Origin: Roseomonas sp. 18066
Lineage (GTDB): Bacteria > Pseudomonadota > Alphaproteobacteria > Acetobacterales > Acetobacteraceae
DNA: 64,000 bases
Reading direction: 5' to 3'
NCBI RefSeq assembly: GCF_902706185.1
Contig: NZ_CACSJM010000009.1
Span: forward strand, 1-64,000
Part shown: one piece after another, positions 43,118 through 51,793 of the stretch
Layout of the letters: each line of letters opens with the position of its first letter
How positions within the stretch are numbered: position 1 is the stretch's first letter
The notes under the pieces: model-generated
Database searches by the model: none
Told to the model about the DNA's origin: nothing
The model's input: the letters and a program-made list of their open reading frames with translations, nothing else
Made by a program: the position numbers and the translations under genes

Positions 43118-43917
43118 GCATCACCGGCACCACCCGGCTTTTCGCGATCGTCGGCGACCCGGTCGCGCCGCTGCGCTCGCCGGCGCTGTTCAACGCCGCC
43201 TTCGCGCGGCTCGGGCGCGACGCCGCCTTCCTGCCGATGCAGATCCCGGCGGGGCGTCTGGAGGAATCCTGGCCCGGCCTGGCGGCGATGGAAAATCTCG
43301 ACGGCGTGGTCATCACCATGCCGCACAAGGAATCGGTGGTGCCGCTGCTGCAGGCGCTGGGTCCGACGGCGCAGCTGACCGGCACGGTGAACACCATCCG
43401 CCGCCGTCCCGAGGGCGGCTTCGAAGGCGAGATGTTCGACGGCGAAGGTTTTCGCGATGGCCTCGAACGTTCAGGCCATGCTCCGCGGGGCCAGCGAATC
43501 CTGCAGATCGGCTGCGGCGCGGCGGGGCGCGCCATCGCCTTCGCGCTCGCCCGTGCCGGCACCGCGCATCTGTCGCTGCAGGATGCGGCGCCGGGGCGCG
43601 CGGAATCCCTCGCCGCCCAACTGCGCGAGAATTTTCCGCAGGTCTCCGTCAGCCATGACGGCGCCACCCCCGCCGGCCACGCCATCATCGTCAATGCCAC
43701 GCCGATGGGGCTGCGCGCCGGCGACCCGATGCCGCTCGATCCGGCGCTGCTCGCGAAGGATCAGGTGGTGGCCGATGTCATCCCCAACCCGGAGGTGACG
43801 CCGCTGATCGCCGCCGCCCGGGCGCTGGGCTGCGCCACCGTCACCGGCCGCGCCATGCATGAAGGGCAGGCGCGGCTGGCGGCGGCCTATCTCGGCATCG
43901 AGGGCTGGGAAGGCTAG
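43114..43917 (+). CDS. Shikimate dehydrogenase-like protein (AroE family), probably catabolic
   Basis: 267-residue NAD(P) oxidoreductase. Shikimate-site residues appear as 'SPALFNAAF' near residue 22, 'VVITMPHKESVVP' near 69 (catalytic Lys) and 'FDGEGFRDGLE' near 110 (catalytic Asp). The nucleotide site is 'LQIGCGAAGRAIAFALARAG' near 130, and 'VNATPMGL' near 190 is conserved. Biosynthetic AroE genes are rarely found with transport and CoA genes, so this copy likely acts on a quinate/shikimate-like or other hydroxylated ring acid, or related substrate. Translationally coupled to the Gfo/Idh gene (ATGA). It converges with the MaoC gene, overlapping by 4 bases. Confidence 0.9.
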   Translation: MSITGTTRLFAIVGDPVAPLRSPALFNAAFARLGRDAAFLPMQIPAGRLEESWPGLAAMENLDGVVITMPHKESVVPLLQALGPTAQLTGTVNTIRRRPEGGFEGEMFDGEGFRDGLERSGHAPRGQRILQIGCGAAGRAIAFALARAGTAHLSLQDAAPGRAESLAAQLRENFPQVSVSHDGATPAGHAIIVNATPMGLRAGDPMPLDPALLAKDQVVADVIPNPEVTPLIAAARALGCATVTGRAMHEGQARLAAAYLGIEGWEG

Positions 43918-44366
43918 GCCGCCACCCGCCGATGCACCATGAGGTCGTTCTCGCCCTGTTGAACGATTTCTTCCCGTTGGTTCAACAGGGCAAAATCCAA
44001 GGTGACGATGCCGCGATCCGCATGCCGCGTCGGGCGGCAGGCGGTGACGCCGATAGTGGCCGACAGCCGGTCGCCGACCAGGATCGCGCCGGTGAAGCGC
44101 CAGCGCCAGCCGAGCGAGACGATGGCGGCCAGCTGTGTCTGCGCCCGGTTCTTCAGCCCATCCGCCAGGGCGAGTCCCAGAATCCCATGCGCCACCCGCC
44201 CGGGATAGCCGAGCGACTGCGCGTAGCGATCATCCATGTGGATGTCGAAGAAGTCGCCGGACAGGCCTGCGAAGGCGAGGATATGCGCTTCCGTCACCTG
44301 GATGCCGCCGGTCTGCCAGGACAGGCCGGGGGCGATGTCGTCGAAATGCAGGCGGTTGTCGGTCAT
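43914..44366 (-). CDS. MaoC-like hydratase (hot-dog fold), second copy in the locus
   Basis: 150-residue hot-dog protein. 'FAGLSGDFFDIHMDDRYAQSLGYPGRVAHGILGLALADGL' contains the MaoC hydratase Asp/His pattern. It is longer and not closely similar to the MaoC protein at 33539, so the two probably act on different enoyl-CoAs. Its ATG overlaps the SDR stop by one base (TGATG), making it the last gene of the LacI - acyl-CoA dehydrogenase - SDR - MaoC operon. Confidence 0.9.
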   Translation of the reverse strand: MTDNRLHFDDIAPGLSWQTGGIQVTEAHILAFAGLSGDFFDIHMDDRYAQSLGYPGRVAHGILGLALADGLKNRAQTQLAAIVSLGWRWRFTGAILVGDRLSATIGVTACRPTRHADRGIVTLDFALLNQREEIVQQGENDLMVHRRVAA

Positions 44367-45127
44367 CACAGCCTCCCCAGATGCAGCCCGCCATCGACAT
44401 GCAGCGCGTCGCCGGTGCTGAAAGGCAGGTCGCCGGCGGCCAGCATGGCGATGGTGCGGCCGATATCGCTGGCCTCGCCCCAGCGGCGCATCGGCGACAA
44501 CCCGTCGGCGATGCGCTGCTCGTAGCGCGCGGCGACCGGCGCGGTCATCTCGGTGCGGATGACGCCGGGGCGGATCTCATGCACCGCGATGCCCTCTTCC
44601 GCCAGCCGCACCGCGAAGACCTTGGCGATCATCGAGACCGCCGCCTTCGACGCGCAATATTCGCCGCGATCCGGCGAGGCCAGCACCGCATTGGCGGACG
44701 ACACGAAGACGATGCTGCGCGGCCCGGTCGCGGGGCTGGCGATCATCGCCCGCGCCACCGCCTGGGTCAGGAAGAAGCTGCCCCGCGCATTGATCGCCTG
44801 CGCCCGGTCCCAGGATTCGACCGAGACATCGAGCAGGTCGCCGCGCCGCAGCGCGCCGACGCCGGCATTGTTCACCAGGCAGGCCAGCCGGCCCTCCGCG
44901 CTCGCCGCCGCGACCAGCGCCGCATGGCTGTCGAGATCGGCCAGGTCGAAGCGGCGGAAGGCGAAGGCCCCGCCCGCCGCCGCGACCAGCGCGGCCGTCT
45001 CGACGGTGCCTTCCTCGTCGATATCCGCGCAAAAGATATCGAAGCCGCGCGCGGCCAGCGCCTGGCAGGCAGCCCGCCCGATGCCGCGGCGCCCGCCAGT
45101 GACCAGCGCCAGGGGACGCGCGCTCAT
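44366..45127 (-). CDS. Short-chain dehydrogenase/reductase, FabG-like
   Basis: 253-residue NAD(P) oxidoreductase. Cofactor motif 'VTGGRRGIG' is at residues 9-17, 'NNAGVGALR' near 87, catalytic serine in 'IVFVSSANAVLAS' near 140, and 'YCASKAA' (Tyr-Lys pair) near 155. 'IRPGVIRTEMT' and 'GDALHVDGGLHLG' complete the family pattern. In its operon, between an acyl-CoA dehydrogenase and a MaoC hydratase, it likely performs the 3-hydroxyacyl-CoA dehydrogenase step. Start and stop overlap its neighbours by 4 bases and 1 base. Confidence 0.92.
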   Translation of the reverse strand: MSARPLALVTGGRRGIGRAACQALAARGFDIFCADIDEEGTVETAALVAAAGGAFAFRRFDLADLDSHAALVAAASAEGRLACLVNNAGVGALRRGDLLDVSVESWDRAQAINARGSFFLTQAVARAMIASPATGPRSIVFVSSANAVLASPDRGEYCASKAAVSMIAKVFAVRLAEEGIAVHEIRPGVIRTEMTAPVAARYEQRIADGLSPMRRWGEASDIGRTIAMLAAGDLPFSTGDALHVDGGLHLGRL

Positions 45128-46275
45128 GCCAGCAAGCTCCGCGCCATGATCATGCGTTGGATCTGGTTGGTGCCCTCGTAGATCTGCGTGATCTTGGCGT
45201 CGCGGAACAGCCGCTCCACCCGCACCCCGCGGATATAGCCGGAGCCGCCATGGATCTGCACCGCATCCGCCGTGCGCGCGACGGCGGCATCGGAGGCGAA
45301 GCACTTCGCCATGCTGGCCGGCAGGGTCGCCCGCTCGCCGCTGTCCAGGATCTGCGCCGCGTGATGCACCATCAGCCGCGCCGCATGCGCGTCCTTGGCC
45401 ATGTCGGCGATCATCCATTGCACCGCCTGGAACTCGGCGATGGCCTGGCCGAACTGCTTTCTCTGTTTCGCGTAGTCGATGCTGTCCTCCAGCGCCGCCT
45501 GCAGGATGCCCAGCGCCAGCGCGGCGATGCCGATGCGGCCCTTGTCCAGCACCGACATCATCATGTGGAAGCCGCGGCCTTCCTGGCCCAGCATCGCATC
45601 CGCCGGCAGCCGCACGCCGTCGAAGCGCAACCCGCCCACCGGCGAGGCGCGCTGCCCCATCTTGTGCTCCTTGCGGTCGCGCGAGACGCCGGCGCTGTCC
45701 AGCTCCACCAGGAAGATCGACATGCCGCGATGGCCGGCCGCCGGATCGGTGCGCGCCAGCACGGCGGCGAAATCGGCGATCGGCGCGTTGTGGATCCACA
45801 GCTTGGCGCCATTCAGCACCCAGCCCTCGCCGTCGCGCACCGCCCGCGTCTTCAGCCCGGCCAGGTCGGATCCCGCCTCGGCCTCGGTCAGCGCATAGGC
45901 GCAGCGCCGCTCGGCCTTCAGCAGCGGCCGGAGGAAGCGCTCCTGCTGCGCTGTGGTGCCATGCTCGGTCAGCAGCGTCCCCAGCAGCTCGACCAGCCCG
46001 ACCTGGTCGGCGACCGAGGCATAGCCGCGCCCGAGCTCCTCCATCACCAGCGCATAGGACAGCACATCGGCGCCGACGCCGCCCAGCGCCTCCGGCACGC
46101 AGATGCCGAACAGCCCGGCCTGCGCCAGCCGCTGGTACAACTCGGCCGGATAGCGCTCGCTCTCGTCCAGCTCGGCGGCCAGCGGCGCCACTTCTTCCTC
46201 GGCGAAACGCCGCGCGGCATCGCGCAGCGCGCCATGCCATTCGCTGGCGCCCTTCGGCATCGCGGTGTCTTGCAC
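45124..46275 (-). CDS. Acyl-CoA dehydrogenase
   Basis: 383-residue FAD enzyme that introduces the alpha-beta double bond in an acyl-CoA. Blocks are 'YALTEAEAGSDLAGLKTRA' near 127-145, 'GGLRFDGVRLPADAMLGQEGRGF' near 215, 'DYAKQRKQFGQAIAEFQAVQWMIADM' near 265 and 'QIHGGSGYIRGVRVERLFRDAKITQIYEGTNQIQR' near 343-377, where the Glu in YEGT is the catalytic base. A GTG at 46275 has GGAGGAAAG upstream and is preferred over the ATG at 46260. It lies 32 bases after the LacI gene stop, so both are probably on one transcript controlled by operator B3. Confidence 0.94.
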   Translation of the reverse strand: MQDTAMPKGASEWHGALRDAARRFAEEEVAPLAAELDESERYPAELYQRLAQAGLFGICVPEALGGVGADVLSYALVMEELGRGYASVADQVGLVELLGTLLTEHGTTAQQERFLRPLLKAERRCAYALTEAEAGSDLAGLKTRAVRDGEGWVLNGAKLWIHNAPIADFAAVLARTDPAAGHRGMSIFLVELDSAGVSRDRKEHKMGQRASPVGGLRFDGVRLPADAMLGQEGRGFHMMMSVLDKGRIGIAALALGILQAALEDSIDYAKQRKQFGQAIAEFQAVQWMIADMAKDAHAARLMVHHAAQILDSGERATLPASMAKCFASDAAVARTADAVQIHGGSGYIRGVRVERLFRDAKITQIYEGTNQIQRMIMARSLLA

Positions 46276-46307
46276 CGTCTTTCCTCCCTCAAGCCATCAG
46301 AGAAACG

Positions 46308-47315
46308 CTAGGCAGCCCTCCGCTGCTGGGCACCGCAGGATTCGCGGATCACCAGGGTGGGCGGCAGCACCTCGCGCAGCGGCTCGGCATCGGGCTCGGC
46401 GATGCGGTGCAGCAGCACCCGCGCCGCCGCCTGGCCGATGACATGCGGCGCCACGCGGATCGTCGTCAGCGGCGGATACCAATGCGCCGCCTCGCGCACA
46501 TCGTCGAAGCCGACCAGCGCCACGTCGCGCCCCGGCATCCGCCCGGCCCGCATCAGCCCCATCCCGGCGCCGAAGGCCACCGAATCATTGAAGCAGACCA
46601 GCGCCGTCGGCCCCTTCGCCGTCAGCCCCTCGGCCACCAGCGCGGCCTCGCCGATATCGGTGCGGCACAGCAGCTGCTCGGCCGCCAGCCCGGCCCGCGC
46701 CATGGCCCGCGCATAGCCCTCCCAGCGGCCAGTGCTGACCGAGCTCTTCAGGGCGCCGCCCAGGAAGGCGATCCGCCGGTGCCCCAGCGCCAGCAGGTGC
46801 TCGGTGGCCAGCCGCGTGCCGGCGCGGTTGTCCGGCCCGGCATGCGCGCCGCGGCGGAAGCTGCGCACCACCGTGGCATAAGGCAGCCCCCAGGCCTTCA
46901 GCTCCTCGGCCAGCGCCGTTGGCGTGCCGGTGGCCGGCATGATCAGCACGCCATCCACCGGCTGCTCGCGAAACCGCTCCAGCATGCGGCGCTGCCGCAC
47001 CGCCGATTCCGCCGTGTTGGCCAGCATCGTGACATAGCCGGCCTCGTCCAGCGCCTCCTCCACGCCGGCGGTCAGCTCGGCATAGAAAGGATTGGTGATC
47101 TCGCAGACCAGCAAGCCAATCGTGTGCGACTTGCCGGACCGCATCATCGCGGCGGACCGGTCGTAGACATAGCCCAGCCGCGTCGCCGCCTCGCGCACCG
47201 CACGCCGCGTCTCCTCGCGCAGCTTGCTGTCGTCGCGCAACGCCAGCGCGGCCGTGGACAACGCCACCCCGGCTTCCCGCGCGACGTCCTTGATCCTGAT
47301 CCGGTGCATCTTCAT
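46308..47315 (-). CDS. LacI-family transcriptional regulator of the catabolic locus
   Basis: 335-residue repressor. The N-terminal HTH reads 'IRIKDVAREAGVALSTAALALRDD', with the recognition helix differing from the usual TVSRVL pattern, then 'RLGYVYDRSAAMMRSGKSHTIGLLV' and a sugar-binding-protein-like effector domain ending 'LVGFDDVREAAHWYPPLTTIRV'. Two ATGs (47315 and 47309) compete. Operator B3 lies 5 bases upstream of the first, so it should repress itself and the downstream acyl-CoA dehydrogenase, SDR and MaoC genes. The same site before the receptor, oxidoreductase, hydratase and importer genes makes it the local regulator of the whole 33.5-47.3 kb cluster. Confidence 0.92.
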   Translation of the reverse strand: MKMHRIRIKDVAREAGVALSTAALALRDDSKLREETRRAVREAATRLGYVYDRSAAMMRSGKSHTIGLLVCEITNPFYAELTAGVEEALDEAGYVTMLANTAESAVRQRRMLERFREQPVDGVLIMPATGTPTALAEELKAWGLPYATVVRSFRRGAHAGPDNRAGTRLATEHLLALGHRRIAFLGGALKSSVSTGRWEGYARAMARAGLAAEQLLCRTDIGEAALVAEGLTAKGPTALVCFNDSVAFGAGMGLMRAGRMPGRDVALVGFDDVREAAHWYPPLTTIRVAPHVIGQAAARVLLHRIAEPDAEPLREVLPPTLVIRESCGAQQRRAA

Positions 47316-47319
47316 CAGA

Positions 47320-47333
47320 GTGGAACGTTCCAA
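47320..47333. promoter_or_regulatory. LacI operator B3 (GTGGAACGTTCCAA)
   Basis: TGGAACGTTCCA (47321-47332) is a perfect 12-bp CG-centred palindrome. It lies just upstream of the LacI start and 7 bases downstream of a TTGACG (minus strand, 47345-47340), where a bound repressor would block its own promoter. Matches B1 and B2. Confidence 0.7.
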
Positions 47334-47360
47334 TTTGAGCGTCAAGCGGGCATCAACAAG

Positions 47361-47410
47361 CAAAGGCCAGGGGGAATGAATTCCCCCTGGACCCCCATCT
47401 TCTTTCTGTC
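47361..47410. repeat. Intergenic hairpin repeat, copy 3
   Basis: CCAGGGGGAA (47367-47376) pairs with TTCCCCCTGG (47381-47390) around TGAA, followed by ACCCCCATCTTCTTTCTGTC. The orientation is as in copies 1 and 2. Here it stands between the LacI gene start and the chemoreceptor gene end, both on the minus strand, so its T-rich side faces the chemoreceptor stop. Confidence 0.78.
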
Positions 47411-47431
47411 TGTGCTGCCGCGCGCCAAAAA

Positions 47432-49117
47432 TTACGCGGCGCGGACCTCGGTGACGAAGGTGTCCACCGCGCCGGTCAGCTGCTCGGATTGGCGCGACAA
47501 ATCGCTCGCGGCGGCCAGCACCTGGGTGGCGGCGGCACCGGTGCTGCTGGCGCCGGCACTCACCGAGGAAATGCTCCGCGTCACCACATCCGTCGCCTGC
47601 GCGGTCTCCTGCACCGTGCGCGCGATCTCGGACGTCGCGGCGCTCTGCTCCTCCACCGCGGCGGCGATCGCCACCGTGATGCGGCTCACCTCGTCGATCG
47701 TGCCGGTGATCGCGCCAATCGCCAGCACGGCCTGCTGCGTCGCCTGCTGGATGCTGCCGATCTGCGCGCCGATCTCCTCGGTCGCCTTGCTGGTCTGGGC
47801 GGCGAGATTCTTCACCTCGGACGCCACCACCGCGAAGCCCTTGCCGGCCTCGCCGGCACGCGCCGCCTCGATCGTCGCGTTGAGGGCGAGAAGATTGGTC
47901 TGGCCGGCGATCGAGGTGATCAGGTTCACCACTTCGCCGATCTTGCTGGCACCCTCGGCCAGCACCCGCACCGTCGCATCGGTCTCGCGGGCGCGCGCCA
48001 CGGCCTGGCCGGAGACGCTGGTCGCCTGCGACACCTGCCGGCTGATCTCGGAGATCGAGGCCGCCAGCTGCTCCGCCGCCGAGGCCACGGTCTGCACCCC
48101 GCCGCTCGCCTGCTGCGCCGCCGAGGCCACCGAATTCGCCTGGTTGTTGGTCTCCTCCGCGGTGCCCGACATGCTGCGCGCGGTCGCCTCCAGCTCGGTC
48201 GCGGCCGAGGACACCACGCCCACCATGTCGCCGACCCGCGCCTCGAACTGCGCCACCAGCTGCGCCAGCGTCTCGGCCCGCTTCTGCCGGGCGGCCTGGT
48301 CGCGCGCCTGCTCGGCGGCCAGCGCATCGGCCCGCTGCAGCCCGTTGCGGCAGTCATCGACGGCGCGCGACATGTCGCCCACCTCGTCCTGCCGCGCCAG
48401 GTCGGGCAGGGCGACGGCATAGTCGCGCCCGGAGACCTGGCGCAGCGCGGCGGCCAGGCCCACGATGCTGCGCGCGATATGGCGGTCGAGGAAGATCGCG
48501 GCGCCCATCCCGATCAGCAGCGCCAGCAGCAGCCCGGCCCCGGTCAGCCAGACCGCCTCGCGGTAATCCTGCGCGGCATCGGCGGCGGCATCGGCGGCGC
48601 CGGCCTCGTTCACCTTGCTCAGCTCTTCCAGCGCGCCCAGCACGGCATGGACGGCGGTGAAGCCCTCGCCGTTGAAGCGGGCGATGGCGGCGCGGTCGCC
48701 CGGCGCCGCCAGGATCTGCCGCATCAGCCCCTGATAGGCATCATAGCCCTGGCGGGCCCGGGTCAGCAGCGCCACCTCGGCCGGGCTGGAGCTCAGCGCC
48801 GCGGTCTCGGCGAAGCGCTTCAGCGCCTCCTGGTGCATCGCCTGCAACTCCACCTCGCCCCGGGCCCGCTCGCCGGCCTCCTCGGTGCCGAGCTGGCGGG
48901 CGGCGCGGCTGCGCTGCAGGCTCAGCGTGTATTGCAGCTGGCCGATGCTGCGCACCGAGGGCAGCCAGTTGGTCTGCAGCGCCACCACGCCGTCATCCAG
49001 CCGGCCAAGCTGCTGCAGCCCGATGCCGCCGACGGCCATGGTCAGGATCAACACCAGGCCGAAGGCGCCCAGGAGCTTGCTGCGCAACCGCAGCCGGGAG
49101 AGAAAATGGCGCATCAT
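47432..49117 (-). CDS. Methyl-accepting chemotaxis protein
   Basis: 561-residue chemoreceptor. Helix 1 (about 15-36) and helix 2 (about 188-210) flank a periplasmic four-helix-bundle ligand domain (from '[20 protein letters not shown]'). A HAMP region and a long coiled-coil signalling domain follow. The CheA/CheW-binding tip is intact: '[36 protein letters not shown]' (about 405-440). The ligand is unknown. Start at 49117 or the next Met. No other chemotaxis gene is in the window, so it works with a distant array. Confidence 0.95.
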   Translation of the reverse strand: MMRHFLSRLRLRSKLLGAFGLVLILTMAVGGIGLQQLGRLDDGVVALQTNWLPSVRSIGQLQYTLSLQRSRAARQLGTEEAGERARGEVELQAMHQEALKRFAETAALSSSPAEVALLTRARQGYDAYQGLMRQILAAPGDRAAIARFNGEGFTAVHAVLGALEELSKVNEAGAADAAADAAQDYREAVWLTGAGLLLALLIGMGAAIFLDRHIARSIVGLAAALRQVSGRDYAVALPDLARQDEVGDMSRAVDDCRNGLQRADALAAEQARDQAARQKRAETLAQLVAQFEARVGDMVGVVSSAATELEATARSMSGTAEETNNQANSVASAAQQASGGVQTVASAAEQLAASISEISRQVSQATSVSGQAVARARETDATVRVLAEGASKIGEVVNLITSIAGQTNLLALNATIEAARAGEAGKGFAVVASEVKNLAAQTSKATEEIGAQIGSIQQATQQAVLAIGAITGTIDEVSRITVAIAAAVEEQSAATSEIARTVQETAQATDVVTRSISSVSAGASSTGAAATQVLAAASDLSRQSEQLTGAVDTFVTEVRAA

Positions 49118-49723
49118 GAAATCTCGGTTTTGCCTCTGGGACCTTTGCTCACAATAGCGTGATCGATTTCCAATGTATTAACCGGCCGATGCCGCAGGGG
49201 CGTTGCAGCGATGCGCGCGGCGCGCCGGGCCGGTTTTCCTCGCCAAAAGTCAGACGCCGGCTCGCGATTTCCCCATCCTCCCAGAAGTCGCAAGGCCCGG
49301 GGCAGACGCGACGGTGTCGGCCAGCTGACGGGACCGGTGCCCATTTCAGCGTGATTGAAGGGTGGCTTCCGCTCGACTGGCGCGATGGAGGAAGTCGCAG
49401 GCCCGTCTCCCATCTATATTGGCGTCGACTGTTGGAACCCCTTGCAGGCGGCAGGCTGGACCGCTTCTTCCCGCCGCCGCCAGCGACCGGAGGGCATGCT
49501 CGATGGCATCGAGGACCAGCTGCCCTGGGGGCTGCTGCCCGGCCTGCGGCTGCAGCACGCGGCCGGCCGTGACCGCTGCGGTCGCGTCCCGGCGCTCCTG
49601 CCCAGCTGTGGCTTTGCGATCACAGGATGGCTGACCTGCTTCTTCGCGCCTGCAACCGGTCGCCGCGACGCCTCGTTACACCGTCGAGCATGACGGGGCG
49701 GGGACCGCACCGGAGGCAGGAAG
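49118..49723. other. 606-base stretch without a convincing gene
   Basis: Several frames are open here on both strands, but none has a ribosome binding site, a recognisable domain or plausible composition (they are rich in Arg, Pro, Ser and Cys). The first 60 bases are AT-rich and should hold the chemoreceptor promoter. Near the right end, GCAAC (49652-49656), 17 bases and CGTT (49674-49677) differ by one base from the GGAAC-N16-17-CGTT promoter of the alphaproteobacterial general stress sigma factor EcfG. I see nothing else in it. Confidence 0.5.
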
Positions 49724-49909
49724 ATGACCCGATACGACACCACCAAGGATCAGGCAGAGCGGATGATGCACCGGCGCAACCCCGCGGATCAGGCCTTCGA
49801 CCGCTGGCTGCAGGAAGACCTGCAGCGCCGCCACGCGCAGCCGGTCGAGGCGGAAATCCCGCCCGAGCTGATCGCCCTCGCGCTCGAGGCCGCCCGCACC
49901 CCTCGGTGA
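49724..49909 (+). CDS. Small protein resembling NepR anti-sigma factors
   Basis: 61-residue soluble protein with a strong GGAGGCAGGAAG ribosome binding site directly before the ATG. The C-terminal half, 'WLQEDLQRRHAQPVEAEIPP' then 'ELIALALEA', follows the NepR pattern of a helix, a short linker, the dipeptide IP and a second helix. NepR proteins hold the general stress sigma factor EcfG inactive until PhyR releases it. No phyR or ecfG gene is adjacent, which argues for caution; it may be a NepR paralogue or an unrelated small protein. A possible EcfG-type promoter lies 47 bases upstream. Confidence 0.6.
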   Translation: MTRYDTTKDQAERMMHRRNPADQAFDRWLQEDLQRRHAQPVEAEIPPELIALALEAARTPR

Positions 49910-49920
49910 CGCGGCCGGCC

Positions 49921-50643
49921 TCAGCCCGGGGTGGCGCGGCGATAGACCCCGCTGAAGGTGACGTTCATGCCGCCGCAGCGCAGATTGTCCTGCACCACCA
50001 GATAAGGGCCGAGCAGCAGCATCCGCACCCGGCAGCTGTCAGGTCCGCCTTCGTCATAGGGGCGGGTGCGCTCGCCGCCATCGCTGCTGAAGCCGAGCCG
50101 GGCGCCGCTGGGCCGCGCCTCCGCCTCCAGCGAGCCGATATTGACGCCGCCGCGCTCGACGCGGGCCGGGTCGTCGCTGCCCCAGCTGGCGCTGCCGCCG
50201 ATCCGCAGCGCGCTGCCCTCCGCGCTGATGTCGATTTCCTGCTCATAGGCCTGGGCGCCGTACCAGCTGGCCTGCCAGGCCTCGAGCGGCGCGGTGCCGG
50301 GCGGCGCCAGCGGCTGAAGCGCCGCGGCCGGCAGCCAGCCGGTGGTCAGCCGCCGCCGGTCGTTCAGATAGGATGCGCAGGCGAAGCCGCCCTGCCGGCG
50401 CGAGACCACCACCACATCCCCCGGCATCAGGAAGGCGCGCTGCGTCTCAGCCGCGGCCTGCGGCCGTGCCCGGAAGAAGACGCGCGCGGCCGCCGGGCCG
50501 ATGGTCGCGGCCTCCAGCGTCTCGTCGCCCGGGCGGATGCCCCAGCAGCCGGGATCGGGCGCCTGGGCGCGCGCATCGGTGGTGCCGAGGGCGGGCAGCA
50601 GCGCGAGGGCCAGGGCGCAGGCGCGCAGCGAAAAAACCAGCAT
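49921..50643 (-). CDS. Hypothetical secreted protein with an SH3-like segment
   Basis: 240-residue protein of unknown function. The N-terminus from 50643 (MLVFSLRACALALALLPALG then TTDARAQA) is a clear signal peptide. The segment 'PGDVVVVSRRQGGFACASYLNDRRRLTTGWLPAAALQPL' near 85-125 looks like a bacterial SH3 fold. The C-terminal half ('IDISAEGSALRIGGSASWGS', 'CRVRMLLLGPYLVVQDNLRCGGMNVTFSGVYRR') resembles a lipocalin-like or activity-reporting beta domain. Four cysteines could form disulfides. The frame is open upstream but the signal peptide fixes the start. It diverges from the TctC-type gene at 50790. Confidence 0.8.
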   Translation of the reverse strand: MLVFSLRACALALALLPALGTTDARAQAPDPGCWGIRPGDETLEAATIGPAAARVFFRARPQAAAETQRAFLMPGDVVVVSRRQGGFACASYLNDRRRLTTGWLPAAALQPLAPPGTAPLEAWQASWYGAQAYEQEIDISAEGSALRIGGSASWGSDDPARVERGGVNIGSLEAEARPSGARLGFSSDGGERTRPYDEGGPDSCRVRMLLLGPYLVVQDNLRCGGMNVTFSGVYRRATPG

Positions 50644-50789
50644 CTGGAAAACATCCTCGGAGAGCGGTCGCTGGACGGCCAGGCTGACCCGGCTTGCATC
50701 CAACGACAATCTTTTGATGGGCGCTGCAGCTTCGCAAGACGGCCTGGGCATGATTTTGCTGCGACAGCGCAGCATGGACGGAGGCAGGC

Positions 50790-51788
50790 ATGAATTTCGA
50801 CACGACAGGTCAGCCCGGACGGCGCGCCCTGCTGGCGGCGGCCGGCGCGCTGATGGCGGCGGCGCCGGCGCGGGCGGCGGCCGGCATCACCCTGCTCAGC
50901 GGCTTCCGCCCCGGCGGGCTGACCGATATCGCCGCCCAGGCCATCGCCCCCGGCTTCGGCCGCGGCATGGGCGGCACGGCCACCGTCGCGCACCGGCCGG
51001 GCAGCAATGGCGACGCGGCGCTGCTGGCGGCGCTGGGCCAGCGCGGCGACGGCCGCAACTTCCTGCTGGCGCATAACGCGCAGATGGTGGTGCAGGCCTA
51101 TGGCCAGCCGAACCGCACCATCGACACCCAGCCGCTGATGCCGGTGGGCGCGGTGGCCGAGGCGCCGCTGCTGCTGGTCGCGCATCGCGACGTGCCGGCG
51201 GGCAATGCCACGGAGCTCGCCGCCTGGCTGCGCCGCCAGCCGCTGCCGCTGCTCTATGCGGCGTCCAGCCCGGGCGGGCTCGGCCATTGCGCCTTCCAGC
51301 TGTGGCTGCGGCACACCGGCCATGTGGCGGCGCCGCGCGAGATCCATATGCGGACCTACAATGACGGCGCCGGGCCGGCTTTGGCCGAGCTGCTGCGCGG
51401 CGAGGCGAAGCTTGGCTTCTTCAGCGCGCCGGCGGTGCTGCCGGCCATCGCCAGCGGCCAGGCGCATGCGGTGCTGGCGACCGGCGGCCAGCGGCTGGCG
51501 GCGCTGCCCGATGTCGCGACCGCGGCCGAGCAGGGCCTGCCCGAGCTGACGCCGGTCACCGCCTGGACCGCGCTTTTCGCCATGCCGCGCACGCCGGCCG
51601 CCGCCATCGCCCGCGCCAATGCCGCGCTGGTGGCGACGCTTGCCGAGCCCGGGCTGCGGCAATCGCTGGCGGCGCGGGGGGCCACCGTGCTGGGCGGCAG
51701 CGCCGCCGCCCTGAAGCAGCGGCTGGGCGCCGAGGAAGCGCGATGGGTCGCGCTGTCCGAGGCGCAGGAATTCGACGTCGACGGCTGA
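50790..51788 (+). CDS. Divergent TctC-type (Bug family) receptor, orphan
   Basis: 332-residue periplasmic protein with signal peptide 'RRALLAAAGALMAAAPARAAA'. The family framework is visible but diverged: 'GITLLSGFRPGGLTDIAAQ' replaces the usual PFPPGGPTD, 'AHRPGSNGDAALLAAL' replaces the GAGG block, and there are small indels compared with the three other TctC proteins of the window. GACGGAGGCAG precedes the ATG. It stands alone between genes of unknown function and has no transporter partners. Ligand unknown. Confidence 0.82.
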   Translation: MNFDTTGQPGRRALLAAAGALMAAAPARAAAGITLLSGFRPGGLTDIAAQAIAPGFGRGMGGTATVAHRPGSNGDAALLAALGQRGDGRNFLLAHNAQMVVQAYGQPNRTIDTQPLMPVGAVAEAPLLLVAHRDVPAGNATELAAWLRRQPLPLLYAASSPGGLGHCAFQLWLRHTGHVAAPREIHMRTYNDGAGPALAELLRGEAKLGFFSAPAVLPAIASGQAHAVLATGGQRLAALPDVATAAEQGLPELTPVTAWTALFAMPRTPAAAIARANAALVATLAEPGLRQSLAARGATVLGGSAAALKQRLGAEEARWVALSEAQEFDVDG

Positions 51789-51793
51789 GCGGC

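Noticed and set aside
49355-49693. 112-residue plus-strand frame in the 606-base gap
   Set aside because: No ribosome binding site, no domain, odd composition; overlapping frames on both strands are equally long.
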